Part shown: positions 1 through 12,647 of the stretch, in pieces
Layout: every line of letters begins with the position of its first letter
Position numbering within the stretch: position 1 is the first letter of the stretch
From: Morinoia aosen
Taxonomy: Eukaryota; Arthropoda; Malacostraca; Amphipoda; Talitridae
Length of the DNA: 64,000 nucleotides
Direction of reading: 5' to 3'
NCBI GenBank assembly: GCA_030386875.1
Contig: CM059563.1
Coordinates: forward strand, 46,406,102-46,470,101
Made by a program: the position numbers and the translations under genes
Notes under the pieces: generated by a model
Databases searched by the model: none
Seen by the model: only the letters and a program-made list of their open reading frames with translations
What the model was told of the DNA's origin: nothing

Positions 1-3000
1 TATCCAGAATAATTATAAAATTAGTTTTGAATGAAGGCATTCGGTTAATGGCATCAAGGAGGTCAACATAAGTGTCTTTACGTTGAAGTTTTAATTTGGC
101 TCGTGTGATTAAAACGTTGGCTGCGATATGACTCCCCGGTGGGTCGTGCTTAAGTTTTTTCCAGGTGTGAAACGACCCGTTGATGAGTCGTTTGAAATAT
201 TTATAACAATCTTTTTAAATTATTTGTATTTTACATACCCAATAAATGTTTACCATTGAAAGAAACCATTGCTGTTGAATTTTGGATTTACGAGGAGTTT
301 TTGGTGCAGGTGCATTCGCATTTGCACCGGTGTTAGAGATACTAATGTAGTCTGAAATAAACTCCTTTGTTCTCAAGAAATTGTTGATGAACATGAAGAA
401 TTCTTGTTTCTTGAACAAATGTTAGCCCAATTGAGAAAGTGGAACGAGCAGATAAAAATAAACAACTTATTGATTTTAGAATTGCTTTAAATAAACTGAT
501 GCTTTTTTGCATTTGCTTCTGGTGTCATGGCACAAGAATTTGAAACGTTAAACTGATATTGTGTTGGGGAATTTAAAAATTTATTTGATTTATGTGAGTG
601 GTTAGTTTTTGAAGAAGAAAAAGTTAGTTACGTGGAGATGATTGAAATTGAACATTTCATGCTTAAAGTACATCTTTTATTGTGTCTCTAAACGCACGTG
701 TGGTGCTACGTTAGGACAAGTTTTCAATTCAGCTTCAATCATTTCAACAAAACGAAGTAACTATGTTTTTGGAAGCTAGACACTCACATAAATGAAGGCA
801 CCTTAGAGAAAATGATTTCAACGCTCTAAATCATTGAGCAATATAAACGCAAAATAACTTAGAAAAATAATCCGGTCAATGTAAGCATAGGCAGTTTTAC
901 AAAAATTTAATTTCGTAAATTTCATAACCTGAAACAAAACGAATAGTATCCATATAAAAGTTAATCCAAACTGACAGACACGATGGAACAAGACAGGTAT
1001 CGGCAGATGCATTGAAAGACAACACTGCCACTCATTAAATCGAGCGGTGGAAAAAATAGCTCAGATTGACACTTTGTGGCACGTTTAAAGAACGAATACA
1101 AATGACGATGTAGTCGCACGGCCCCAAATTTCGGTCCCCTAACTGCTGGAGACGTCTTCCTGGCCTGCCTGGCGCTCGAACAAGCAAGTTTTGCTCATAC
1201 CATCAGCCGGGCTTGGGTTCTTCAGGTTTTAATTTTATTGGGTTTTGCTTTTCAAAACATTTTACGACCAGAACGGAAAGTCTTCGTTCACTGACATAAA
1301 AGGAAAATGATCATTTTTGTTTAATAGGTCATGCTAATTTAGGTCAGGAAGCGGCTCTTGGATAAATAACAGCACAGTGACATTCCCGTATGAAACTCCT
1401 GGAAAATTCATCAATCATCTTCCGTCGACAGCACGTAAATTACGACCTTCTATGAACATAACTCGTATGACTTTACGTTCCCTGGGTGAAACAAAAAGCA
1501 AAATTCATTTATTAATGGTTATCGAGAAGCATTGAGACCCAATTCCAATGGGCGGTAAATGCTGAAACAATTGAACTGGTCAACATTAGAAAATAGTCTC
1601 CGGTGTGTATTCACAATTCTGTACCAAGTTAAGCGCTTTTACTCATTTTTGCTAATATTGCATACAAAGACATTAACAGAGCATTAAATTCAAATAGCAC
1701 TGAGGAAATTCTATTTCGAGAATTTCTTGTTACACGCTGGCACGCGACTTCAAGCGACTGTGGTGCCGAGAATTTGCGATACATTCGTGCTAATTTAGCA
1801 AGACGGCTGGATGGTTGCAGCTTGGTTTGAATGCGATGTACTGATAGCCCTGCGATTCATGTGTGACAACAGCATCGCTTCACCTGCTTCTAGATGGCTG
1901 TCAAATGCCTTTATCTACACGTGTCGTGTCAACAGTTATCAACATGTGTACGTTGCTATGCTATACAAAGTTAGCTTTGAACAGCAGCGATCAAAGTCAT
2001 CATTTGTCAAGTAATCTAACACCGACCTCTATTCTGACAACACAGCATCGCCAGAGAATTTTCTTGAGGAAACCATTATTGAGGTAGACTTTCTTCAGTT
2101 ATAAGAGGTCCTAATTATCAAAAAACTAAAAGGAATGACTTATATTTTGATTCTATCAAAAAATATGAACCCCAGAAATATTATATTAAATTTTAGGTTA
2201 GATTGTGCCGCTAACAATCCTTAACCACAATAACGGTGTTCTAAAAAAAGGAAAGATAAAGACATTATTCATTGTGGAGTAGATGGACTGTAAGATGGAC
2301 GTCTATCGTTGAAATCTATGCGCAGCTTGTATTCCTACACAAGATTCTGCTCAAAGAAACAGTAAGTTATGAGAGAAGTTCATGAAACAACATGAAATTT
2401 GAATAAGAAAGTAATAGGTATTGCAAAATAGGACAGCGGTGAATCGAAAAAAGATGTTCCGTTACAAAATAAACGTATTCTATTTCAGCGGAAAGAAAGC
2501 CTACCTAAATTTCAGCGTATGACCTTTTTTCCTCCTGGGACCGCTAGCTCTCATCGATGCAATTGTTGTACCTCCTGAGATGAATAAACATCAGAAAATA
2601 TACAATGTTTGGTTGGAGAAATGTAATTTTCATTCAACAGGTTGCATTTGAGTATGCGCTATTCTAGGGATAAACATTCACAAACACAGATCAAAAGATA
2701 AAACCTCGATGGTCTGATTACAAAATGCTCCCGAGGATAGAGAGTGTAATTCCTACGTGTTGGTCAAAGGTTGCCCTAGTAGGCTCTCATTCGTGCGGCT
2801 TTCACTGCGCAAATGCTTTCATAATGACGAGGCATTCACTAACAAGACTCGAGTCCTCGTTGGATGATGAGGTCTTTCCAGTGGAATAGAATTCAACGTA
2901 AATTAGCACAGAAAATACTATGAAGTTCGCGGTCTCTTTAGAACCAAAATTAGACTAGGTAAATGGAGAGCTCAATCTTTCTAAAATTTTTATACAGTAG

Positions 3001-5908
3001 GAGCATTTCTTGTTTATTCAGCGTAAACCGGACAGACCAAATTTTCAAAATCGTGAACAAAGAAAGAAATTATTGAAATGAGTGAAGGACATTGATTAGC
3101 CAATTCTCTATTTCAGAGTGTCTCAATTTTCAAACGAACTTTGTCTCACACCCCGTCAATGCTCATTTTGTACGGAGATAAGAAAACTTCCGCATTCACT
3201 TAAGGATAAAAAACGCATTAGATACTCCAAAACACGCCGCTGCCTGCAGCTTTGATCACCCCTGCGTGAATACTGACCGTAAAACAGACCGACTGAGAAG
3301 CCACAGACCTTTGCGCTCAATGTTGCAGCTCGCTACGCCTCCATAACGAATGTCAGCAACGCTGCAGAGAAAATTTCCTCCATTTCTAAGCATTTTTACC
3401 TCGCCGTCTCCACAAATCACAATCAATTTCTTTCAACTTGCGATGAAAAGCAAAAACTTTCACCTCATAATGAGAGTTCCCGAGCTGGGAGCCAAACGGC
3501 TCTGTTGTTTTTCACAAAATGTACACCCCCAGAAAATGGTTGGTTGAGGTGTGCGTTTTGTAAGATGTGATGAAAAAAACGTACTATTCTGAAGAAATTG
3601 GGCATCGTTAAGCTTTTCGATGTTATCGTAACATCGTCGTGAATTTCATTACAATCAAAACATCAGCATCTTTGTGACTCCCAGAGTGATCCAAACATTA
3701 CAGTGATTAATTGTTGGAATCGAAACATCAGTCTAAATTCCACTTTGGTTCATCGACAAATACATTCTAGACAGAGAAAAGCACCTTTACTATAGCAACT
3801 AAGAGAGAAGAAAAAATCCTGGTTAGCTATTCAGATAATTTTACAGGATGTAAAAGAAACTTCTCGATCGCCCCTGATAAAAATATAAGCAGGAAAACTC
3901 TTGGGTAACCAGCCCGTCATTTAAACCAATTTGAAAACAAGAAAATTGTGTGGGCAGCCCATCTCCTTAATGAACTGAGAACTTTGAATAAATTTGTGGG
4001 TAGCGTTTCGCGTAAAATAACTAGGAAATGAGATAAAACGAAAGTGTGTCATCTTATACACTTTGATTTTGGAATAATTATGGAATAAGAAAAAATCAGG
4101 TTGATTAGTAAGGGGGCTTTTGACAGTGATAGTGCAAAAGAACTTGATTAAAAAGGCAACGAAGAATTCTATCATTCCTTGAAACCAGTGCATATTCTTA
4201 GTTCAAATGTCTTTGCAAAATGTGTATAAAAGCCAATCATCACAAATAAAGAACGTACACTACTTTGTTTCATTAAAATTCACCATTACGGTGGCTCAGA
4301 ATTTACTGGAGTTTGCTGTACGACAAGGAAAGGAGCTGCGAATTGTAGGAGAGCAAACGTCGTACAGTATTGTGGGCGACAAAGGGACTGATGTTAGAGT
4401 TCAACGGACTGTATATGAAATGAAAAAAAAAAATTTCGTTGTAATCATGATTCTGACAGCAATAAAACTGTTTCTACACTGCTCAACAAAAAATTTCAAT
4501 TTGCACAAAAATTACTAAAACAGAGCGATTTCTTTGCGAATGGAAAACAGCACACTGAAGCAGTGCCCTTTTTTCAAAACGAGGAAAGAGGTGGAATAAC
4601 AAAACTGCGCAAACAATGGAATTTTCTGCTCCTCAAAATTGAACTTGGTTTGGCACGAGGAACAGATGTTCCTGCCTTCGAATCACTTCAATAAAAATGT
4701 TGAGTTGAATTCACTGTTTTTCTCGAAGGCGACTGTGAGGAATTTAATATTTTTTCAGAGCTTCTCGAGAGAGACAGATAGAAACATGTAATTCAATCTC
4801 CCCTTTTCTCCTTTGCTACAGCACTTTCTTTTTTTAAAGAAATCTTTCCGAGCATTTCACGTAGCCCAGGGAAAAACCATTTTCGGTTATAGCATGAAAA
4901 CATTTTTTGCGTCTACTTCCTTGAGCGAAAAGGGAAATTTGCTGTAATGTTGTCCGCTTATGCTGACAGTGCAACGCTGTTAACCAGATGCAAAATAACG
5001 TGAATATTACTAACTATAATTCTTATCATAAAATAGAAGTTTTTTCGAAAAACATAATGCAGCTCAGTACACGCAGTTCGAAGCAGACTTGCATATGATG
5101 CTGAAAATCAAAAGCAGTTATATCAAGTCGGTATACACATTAGTAACCTGAAAAATAGAAATAGAATTACCTGTCTGCTTCTAAAATTTGAACAAATGAG
5201 CTTATTTAATTTAAATAAATGATGCTTAGAAGGGTCAAAATATGGTACTGGTCTTTCTTTCATTGCGTTCAGAATAGACAAATTTTGATGGAATGGACCG
5301 AGTTTAAAGTTAGCATCGAAGTACCAGGATCGATATCCTTCTCGTTAAAATTAAGCTCCGCTGAACTATTTGAGCCCAGATGACATAGAAATATCATAAT
5401 CAGTCTCCACGGTTCCGAAATAATGCCCTGCTGAAATTTGAAAAAATGATAAAAAAGAATCATCAGCATTATCCATTTGTTGTAAAACAAAAGCGTAACT
5501 GAAATTTAAAAAACAAAAACCAATATAAAAGCATCATTATTAAAATATATTGTTTTTATAAATTAATCAACTGAACTACGAGCGCTCAAAGCTCACATAG
5601 AAATGAGAGGGCTCAACAATCTATATCGTTTTAAAATGAAGTACTATTGCAAGGTGAACAATCAACGAAAAGCAAACATTAAGCCAGGAACTTTGCCCTG
5701 CGACAGCGAAACAAACGCGCAATATGTGCGCATCAGCTCAGGCACCTGACTGCATTACAGTGAAGCAGGCCCTCACTCAACCAATTGGAGGCACTCCAGC
5801 TCGCCAAATATTGAACTTTTTCGCAGATATTGGCTCGTTGCACCAGTTGTGTTGAGGTGCATGTCACTCCGAATGATGATGGCTTGGTGAATAACTTATG
5901 TGCGCATT
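1..5908. other. Non-coding DNA upstream of the receptor exons
   Basis: I recognise no gene here. Open frames are short (about 100 codons or less), show no known domain, and sit in AT-rich DNA with no convincing exon borders. I looked for the missing TM1 exon of the receptor (a hydrophobic stretch with a GN motif, ending in phase 1) and did not find it. The stretch may be the first intron or 5' flank of the receptor gene. Confidence 0.6.
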
Positions 5909-6062
5909 ATTCCAATGTTTGAAATTTCCAAATTCCAATGTTTGAAATTTCCAAATTCCAATGTTTGAAATTTCCAAATTCCAATGTTTGAAATTTCCAA
6001 ATTCCAATGTTTGAAATTTCCAAATTCCAATGTTTGAAATTTCCAAATTCCAATGTTTGAAA
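5909..6062. repeat. Perfect 23-bp tandem repeat, about 6.7 copies
   Basis: A 23-bp unit (core TTCCAATGTTTGAAATTTCC) repeats with no visible differences between copies. Because 23 is not a multiple of three, each strand reads through the three frames in turn, and this makes spurious open frames of 71-75 codons on the minus strand. The lack of variation suggests recent expansion or homogenisation. Confidence 0.95.
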
Positions 6063-7670
6063 GGGTCCGTGTGACCCATGTAAAGGGTTGGTTAATTGCT
6101 ACAACATAGTCATGGCCTGGCATGACGTTGTCGCACTGATGGGTTGATGATTAATGTTTAATATTTTAAAATTTGGGCTCGATAACTTCTTCCAGCGACA
6201 GCTGACAAGTTGTCCAGTAAATAAACCTTCTTCATATGTAACGGTGATTGACTACGGCCAAATTAGTAAGTTAAATGTCTGTAGTAAAGTCCGTAGGTTT
6301 TTTCAATTGAGTTTTCAAATTTTGATTTCGTCAAATTCGACTGTCCAGATGTTACAGGGATTTTGTACTCACCTTATTATAGTTATAAAAAAATTCGAAT
6401 CAAAGTCAACATGTTTATATCTTGGTGCTTGAAATTAATCTCTCGTCTACATTCAAAAGTAAGAAATTTGTGCCCGTATTCAAAGAGCTAACGCATATGC
6501 AAAACCTGAGAAGGAAACCACTGAATAATATTCATTTGTGTCAAAAACAATCCATATAATTTACTTGAAAATGTTATTTTCCTAAAAGTGTTAATTGATG
6601 TTTATTGCGATATTCTCGTCCAGAATCCCCTGACAAAAAAGTGTGTATCTCAATGCTCGCTGGGTGTCGATGTGCTGTTACCTACAATGCGCCTTGAGAT
6701 GTACTTCACAGCAATCTGGATTATTTTTACCTCCATCATATACATTATGAAACTTTTCAAAATACAAGAAATTTTTGCGACGAATTGCGTTAAGTATGAG
6801 GCTCACGAGTAGAACATATAATCCCAACCGAATCTAAAGACAAAATGTCAAGGCAAAAACAAATATTTCCATTAACTTTCATCATACCAAAAAGGTTTAG
6901 GAACTCCTTCTGAAATGAACGATTTACGCAGAATTCAAGCAATGATTTACCGGCTTTACTTTAAAACTTCGAAGAATTTCGACGAAACTTTTACGAGGAT
7001 AATTTTTTTTCGGGTTGAACAAAAGAACATTTATTCGACGATCACTTCAAAGCAGACGTAAGAAACATTGACAGTAAATCCAATACTTAACTATTCCGTT
7101 GAATTTCAAACGCAGATTTTTCGTTCAGCGACGTTTAAAAATTTTAAACCTGTTGTTTTTTCACTGGACCTGGCAGGCTACACAACCACTCTAAAGAAAG
7201 CACGGGCCAACTCAGAGTTTTCAATGTTGATACTGCACAGAAGCTTTCAGTAATTTCACGTGATTTCAAGTGATTCATGTCATTAAACGTTCGGGTATCA
7301 TTATTGTACTATTTGACTCAGTTATTTTTTCTAGAGCGCATGAAAAGATCAACACTCACTCGACATTCCTATTGCATTGACGCCTTTAGTAAGCTCATCT
7401 GCCTTGTCTCGTTATCGGGAATGATTGGGTTGGGAAAAGCTGGTGCATTTTACTCAGTTTACCACAAGTGCTTTAATATTAAACAACTCGGGCAAGCATT
7501 TGAAGTATCAGGGCTGCGAGCAAATTTCATGAAAGGAAAATTGATGAAAATACTAAATGATTTTCGAGAAAATGATCAAAGGTTCATTAAACTTTTGTTA
7601 CCCTGAAATTTTCATCGTTTTACTCGCAGTTCAGTTTTTATTTACGTAATTACAGATGCATTAGTGCGTT
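6063..7670. other. No recognisable gene
   Basis: AT-rich DNA with only short open frames (92 codons at most) lacking recognisable domains or splice context. Nothing further can be supported. Confidence 0.5.
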
Positions 7671-7674
7671 CTCA

Positions 7675-7928
7675 GTAAGTGCACTCTGTAGCCAGTGCGT
7701 CTTCGTGAGCAAACATTGCGCACAACATTTTTTTTAATTTATACGAGTAAGCTCCGTTCATTTAATAACATTTTTTTGATTAGAGTGTCTGCTCACCAGA
7801 AATTTTCAGATGAACAAGAGCGTTTTTAGTATGTACACTCTATAGTCGATTGGACAAACTTTGTGTACAGTGTTAGTTTTAATATGTACCAGTAAACTCT
7901 GTTTATATACATCATTTTTTTGATTAGA
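7675..7928. repeat. Diverged direct duplication, offset about 155 bp
   Basis: Two related stretches each run from a G(T/C)ACTCT(G/A)TAG(C/T) segment to an ACATCATTTTTTTGATTAGA-like segment (second copy; the first has AACATTTTTTTGATTAGA). They start near 7678 and 7833. The copies are clearly diverged. No function is suggested. Confidence 0.6.
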
Positions 7929-8169
7929 AATGAATATTTATCCGAAATTAATTCGCTTCGTATTGAGCGAGAAGATCGTTTCTGTGCCTCTATGACGGTA
8001 ATAAGATGGCAGAAACTTGAAATTTATTGTTTTACACTTATACTAATTGCCAGCACTCTTAAATTTATTTGGGCTGAAATGTTGGCTGTCTTCTTGGCTT
8101 TCTTCTTGTCTGGTCCGTGCGTCTTGTGTCCAACTGTAAATTTGTTGTTGTTATAAAAAATGCGCATCA

Positions 8170-9187
8170 TTAAAACGTTAAATTTTGAGTCGAAATGAAA
8201 CTTAAGAGAACTGTAGATATCAAAAAGAGCTGTTCGCGAAAATGTATGAAAAATTATAGATACCGTAGCAATTGTATACTTTGTCTACAGCACAAAGAAT
8301 CAGGAATAGTCGATAGCACGCACTACGACGCGGTCGATTATACATGTTGCCAGAAAATGTCGAGTGCGCATACTTGAGGTAATTATATGTATCATATTTA
8401 GTGGATAATTACATATCGATACCGCTTATTGGAAGTGATTGTCGATAGCGCATATTATGCGTGGTAATACATAGTATAGCCTCATAGAAAACAGTAATAT
8501 GATATTTATGAATATTATAACCTTTTATTAAATTTTAATATAAAATGTTTGGATATTATGGCCTAAAAATAAAGTACATTAAAATTTTGTTGAAAATTAT
8601 AGCATTATAATGAATTTCAACAATATCATACAAAACTCTCAAACTGCGAATTGAAGTACTCAGCAATGTCGCCTTAATTCAGTCTCAGCTATAACTAAAT
8701 AACACCGTACGTCATTATCCAACTCTAATAGTTAACTTAATTTCAAATTTTTTTATTTATTTCACATTACATCTCAACATTAACTCTTATGGAGCAAGTG
8801 ATGTTAAAGCTTTCTCTTGATCTAAAATTCTTGTAAATTCCAGCATTACTCTAAACATATTTTCATTCACGTATTTTAGTAACTAATAAGATTATATTTT
8901 TGTTCCTCAATTTTGTGTTGATTGTAAAATATATGTAATTTTCTTAAATTCTGAAACCATTCGCAAGCGTTATGAGGTAAAATATTTCTTAGCCATCATT
9001 GTGAACAGTTGAATTAAGATCATATCATTAGATAAAATATAAAAGGGTTCTATTGAAAAACTGGACCAGGTTCTACTCTGCAAAAATTGTGTGATGGTTT
9101 CAACGCCTTGAGAACCCTGTGCTCAGCATCCACTGAAAAAACGCAGTTTTTCAGCATTTCATTTCGACTCAAAATTTAGCTTCTTAA
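8170..9187. mobile_element. Candidate MITE with inverted repeats inside TTAA
   Basis: A perfect 22-bp inverted repeat (core AAATTTTGAGTCGAAATGAA) lies at 8179-8200 and, in reverse, at 9157-9178. On both sides it sits exactly five bases inside a TTAA (8170-8173 and 9184-9187). This is the layout expected of a non-autonomous DNA element with a TTAA target duplication, as in the piggyBac superfamily. The five outermost bases match poorly between ends and do not show the usual piggyBac terminus, so the exact boundaries and family are uncertain. The interior is very AT-rich and has no transposase. Confidence 0.55.
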
Positions 9188-9189
9188 TG

Positions 9190-10110
9190 CAGCAGAATTC
9201 TAAAATGCCCCGATGAATTTGCAGTCGGCTTCTTGATGCATGGGCCAAACTAGAGGAACGCTTGGGGACGGTCGGCAAGTTTCAGCTCAAGTATATGAGA
9301 AGACTCAGCCGCTCCAGCTCTACGTTTGTGTGTGTTTTATTTCTTACGCCCATGAGGATGTTTTCAATCAAAAATTTCAATCGAGAATCCCTATTAAAAA
9401 TGTTTTATATTAAATAAAAGCGTTTATCACCGTCTCAATTGTGCTGTGTATATTTTACTCTAGAGCTGAATAGAGTGAGCCCTTTGTAAATATTAAGGAG
9501 AAAACTTGAAGTTTTGAATAGATAGAATTTGTGGAAATAATAGATGAATGAAGTGAAATGATTGAAATCTCGTCTGGAAGGGAAATTATGCCGGGAGGAT
9601 GGAAGCCTTAACATCTGGGTGCCTGTCTGGGCACCCAGGGGAATCTGGGAACACAGCGCTTCTAGCCAAAATTGAAGTGGCTAATATGACCTTTATGATG
9701 TAAATAAGGCACAACCCGAAGAGATATTTGCAAATTGTTTTAAAATATTATGTTAAACAATTTCACGTGTAAACGTCTGGACAATGTTCGATATCGTCAA
9801 AGTATTAGTTATTTCCTGGTGAATTAAGCAGTTATTATACGTCATTTCAGCCCTAAAATCAACGGCAATTCATCTCACAAGTTAAATTTTTTATTTGTGC
9901 ATTCAAATATTACTCTCATTTTGAAACCGTCTCATTGGCAACAGCTCAAACGAAGCCAAAATAATTTCCGATTGCGAAAAATTTATTTCTAACCCATCAA
10001 ATGTAATGGAAATATAACTACAACCATAATAAAACGCTTGAGCTGATGGCGCAATGCCAAGAGGAGATGCGGCTCTTCTCCCTCGCAGCGAAGACATGCT
10101 GTGGCGACCT
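9190..10110. other. No recognisable gene
   Basis: Mostly AT-rich non-coding DNA. A short open frame on the minus strand ending near 9903 has no recognisable domain and runs into the edge of the satellite-like repeat. Confidence 0.5.
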
Positions 10111-10790
10111 TCTTCTCTCGCTATTTATGGGCTCTCCATCAAACATTCCTAGCAAAAGACTCTGCTAGAAATTTCCTCCAACCATCTATTGGCTCACTAT
10201 CATACATTCCCTCTAAGTGCGGGTGCTGGGAATTTCCTCATCCATTTTTGGCTCATCATTAACCATGCCATGAAAGTTCGGCTATGGAAAACTTTCCCTT
10301 TCATTTTTTGATTTCATTAAGACATTCCTCTGAAGCACGGCAGGTGGAAATTTCCTTTCTCACTTTTGCTAATTAAAATTTTCTCGGAAGAGAGGCTGCA
10401 GGAAACTTTCTCAATTTCTTGGCTCATCATTGAACATACCAAGAAATATCGGTTACTGAAACATTTTTCTTTACATTTTCTTACACAACCATAGAACGTT
10501 CCCCAGGCTGCTGGAAACTTTCTTTCCCATTTTTACTCATAAAAATTCCTTAGAAGAGCGGCAACTGAAAGCTTTCTTAACTATTTCTTGACTCATTATT
10601 AACCATGCCATGATGGACTGGTCGCTAAAACTTTTTTCTGTGCATTCTTTAGATCTCTATAGAACATTCCCTAGCAGTGTGGCTGCTGGAAACTTTCTTT
10701 CCCTTTTTGTGCTCACCAAAAATTCCATTGAAGAGCAGCTGCTGGAAACTTTTCCCACCCATTCCATCAAATATTTAAGGAAGGCACTGA
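10110..10790. repeat. Degenerate satellite: 57-bp subunits in a 170-bp higher-order unit
   Basis: A GGAAA(C/T)TT(T/C)C motif recurs about every 53-62 bp from near 10168 to 10745. A second motif, AACCATGCCA-like, recurs at 10261, 10432 and 10601, that is every 169-171 bp. Three subunits therefore form one larger unit of roughly nucleosome length. The copies are diverged. A 113-codon plus-strand frame across the end of the array is a by-product of the repeat. Confidence 0.75.
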
Positions 10791-10799
10791 CCGTGTGCA

Positions 10800-12100
10800 T
10801 TAGGTGGCGAAGTGGCATGGCTGCGGAGGCGAAACTTCTAACTTCCTGGAACTTTATTTCCCCTAAGATATTTCCCCTATATTTCCCGAGCTTCATGGAA
10901 CGCTCAGTGCTGCATTTCCTCCACGTGGAAGCTTTGAAGGAAATATTTTAGTGTAGTCACAATATAAAAGGAGATGCAGAGACGTGAATATGCAGGCAAC
11001 GCTTTTGTGCTTACTGAGAGTGCCCTCAATTTTCTAGACAAATGGAAAGTAAGAAATTATTTTGTTAATGTACGATGATACGTCAAGAAATTATTGTGGG
11101 CGCATGATACCGTGTGAAAATCTGAAGTTTAAACACTTTCGAGTCCCCATTAGCAATAATGCTCATGAGTTCAAACGACCCTTATAAGTAGTTTGCACTT
11201 TCACTTCTGTCGGAATTGCCATGAGTTTCAGCCAAAAACATTTACCGTGCACTCGAATTATCCCATGCGTACAACAACCTCCACCGCTTACTCTCGCTCA
11301 AGTCATTCGAAGCTTATTTTCAAAGATTAAATCTCAATCACAATCAATCAACCTTTTATTTGACGTTAATCTTCTTTATTGTGGTCAATCTTCCAATTTC
11401 CTGACCCATCATCACTGATGTAAGCTCACTTCGCGTGCATCAACATCATCCTCGAAGAAAAGCCTTGCCTTCATCGCTTTCGTTCCCCTCTTTGGCTTAT
11501 AAGACTTTCATAGAATAAGAAGAGTGCAATAGAATGTTTTCACTACGTATTCATGATCGCATTGTAAGCCTCTTTGAAACCACTATCCCCTCAAATGAAC
11601 GACCGTAAGGATATTATAAGTCAATACTTAGTGTACCTTTCTACAAATTGAGAGTTCTGAGCTAGTGCAGGTGAGCATAGAGTATTTAATCCGATCAACC
11701 AACTTTATCCCTCCTGAAATTGCATTTCGAAATGAAGTTTCCCTCACATCAGTCATTTGGAAAAGCCTGATGATTGACTTCAGTTAGACATAATGGGGTT
11801 ATGGATGTTCGTGACTGCATCCATCAACGGAAAATTACGGCTTTTTAGTGCAAATTATACAAATTAAATTCCTAGAAGTCCTTTTAAAAAAGAGAATCAA
11901 ATTAGGAACACGCACTGCGCTGCGTTGCATAACAAGAATTTTAGGCGTAATGGCTCGAAAATTCAATTAGCAGAGAATCTTCAAACAGAAATCTCGAACC
12001 GTTCGAGAGATTTAGGCTTTCACTCTTTCGAGTTATTCCAGAACCTCAATATTTTATTTAATACGTTCAATAGTTTATTTTAACGTATCTCCTAGCATTA
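10800..12100. other. No recognisable gene
   Basis: A short GC-richer patch near 10780-10930 has no acceptor-donor pair that makes a convincing exon. The rest is AT-rich with no recognisable coding, RNA or mobile feature. Confidence 0.45.
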
Positions 12101-12420
12101 GACACCTTCAATCATTGCACCCGTTCACAACCACTCTCTTTCTCCAGCTTTTTACTAATTTATATTCATTTTTCTTCTCACGTCATTTCGATACGCTCAC
12201 AAACATCCCACTCTTCTAAACATTCTAATATACTTTCAATTATTATATTTCTCCAGCCATTTTAACATGCTAACTTTTCATTTCATTTTAATTTGTTTAC
12301 AACTATTTCATTCTTCTAGTCATTTTAACGTGCCTACAACCAGTTCACTCTTCCAGCCATGTTAATATTGTTAAAACTATTTCACTCTTCTAGCCATTCT
12401 AATGTTTATAATATTCTACC
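12100..12420 (+). repeat. Pyrimidine-rich repeat carrying acceptor-like CTTCTAG/CTTCCAG motifs
   Basis: Diverged units of about 37-60 bp each contain a pyrimidine run ending in AG followed by a CCATTTTAA-like segment. Examples lie near 12130, 12249, 12309, 12346 and 12385. The array runs directly into the true acceptor of the first visible receptor exon (AG at 12426-12427), so this exon is preceded by a ladder of pseudo-acceptors. Confidence 0.65.
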
Positions 12421-12427
12421 CCTTCAG

Positions 12428-12638
12428 ATCAGAAAACTCGCACGAACACAAACATGTTCTTGTGCTCGCTGTCAGTGGCGGACCTGATCATGCTCATATT
12501 CAGCGTACCCATTGAGATCCTGCGCATGTTTGTCGTCATACTGGACTTGGGAAGTCCATTCTGCACAGTCGGAGACTACATCGTCATGCTGTCCTTCTCC
12601 GCCAGCGTCCTCAACCTCACCGCCGTCAGCTTGGAGAG
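12428..12638 (+). CDS. Class A peptide GPCR, exon with TM2-ECL1-TM3
   Basis: The first exon visible of a rhodopsin-family receptor, a plasma-membrane protein that couples an extracellular ligand (probably a neuropeptide) to G proteins. It starts after AG at 12426-12427 with two bases completing a split codon, then reads QKTRTNTNMFLCSLSVADLI, a typical ICL1-TM2 sequence with the conserved Asp of the LSVAD motif. TM3 follows the conserved Cys in SPFC and ends in NLTAVSLER. The donor is AG|GTGAGC after 12638 (phase 2). The E-R pair at the end joins F in the next exon, so the D/E-R-Y motif is ERF here. An in-frame ATG at 12454 lies inside TM2 and is not the start. TM1 and the N-terminus are missing and probably lie upstream of the window. 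Not assigned to a ligand; TRH, QRFP and CCK receptor relatives are possible. Confidence 0.93.
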
Positions 12639-12647
12639 GTGAGCCTG

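Noticed and set aside
172..212. GATGAGTCG...GAAA resembling a hammerhead ribozyme core
   Set aside because: The space between the two core boxes is too short to form stem II, and the first box lacks CTGATGA.
1130..1220. GC-rich patch considered as the missing TM1 exon
   Set aside because: No frame gives a hydrophobic membrane segment with a GN motif or a phase-1 donor.
5864..6123. Minus-strand frames of 71-75 codons with repeated WKFQTLEFG
   Set aside because: Translation of the 23-bp repeat in successive frames.
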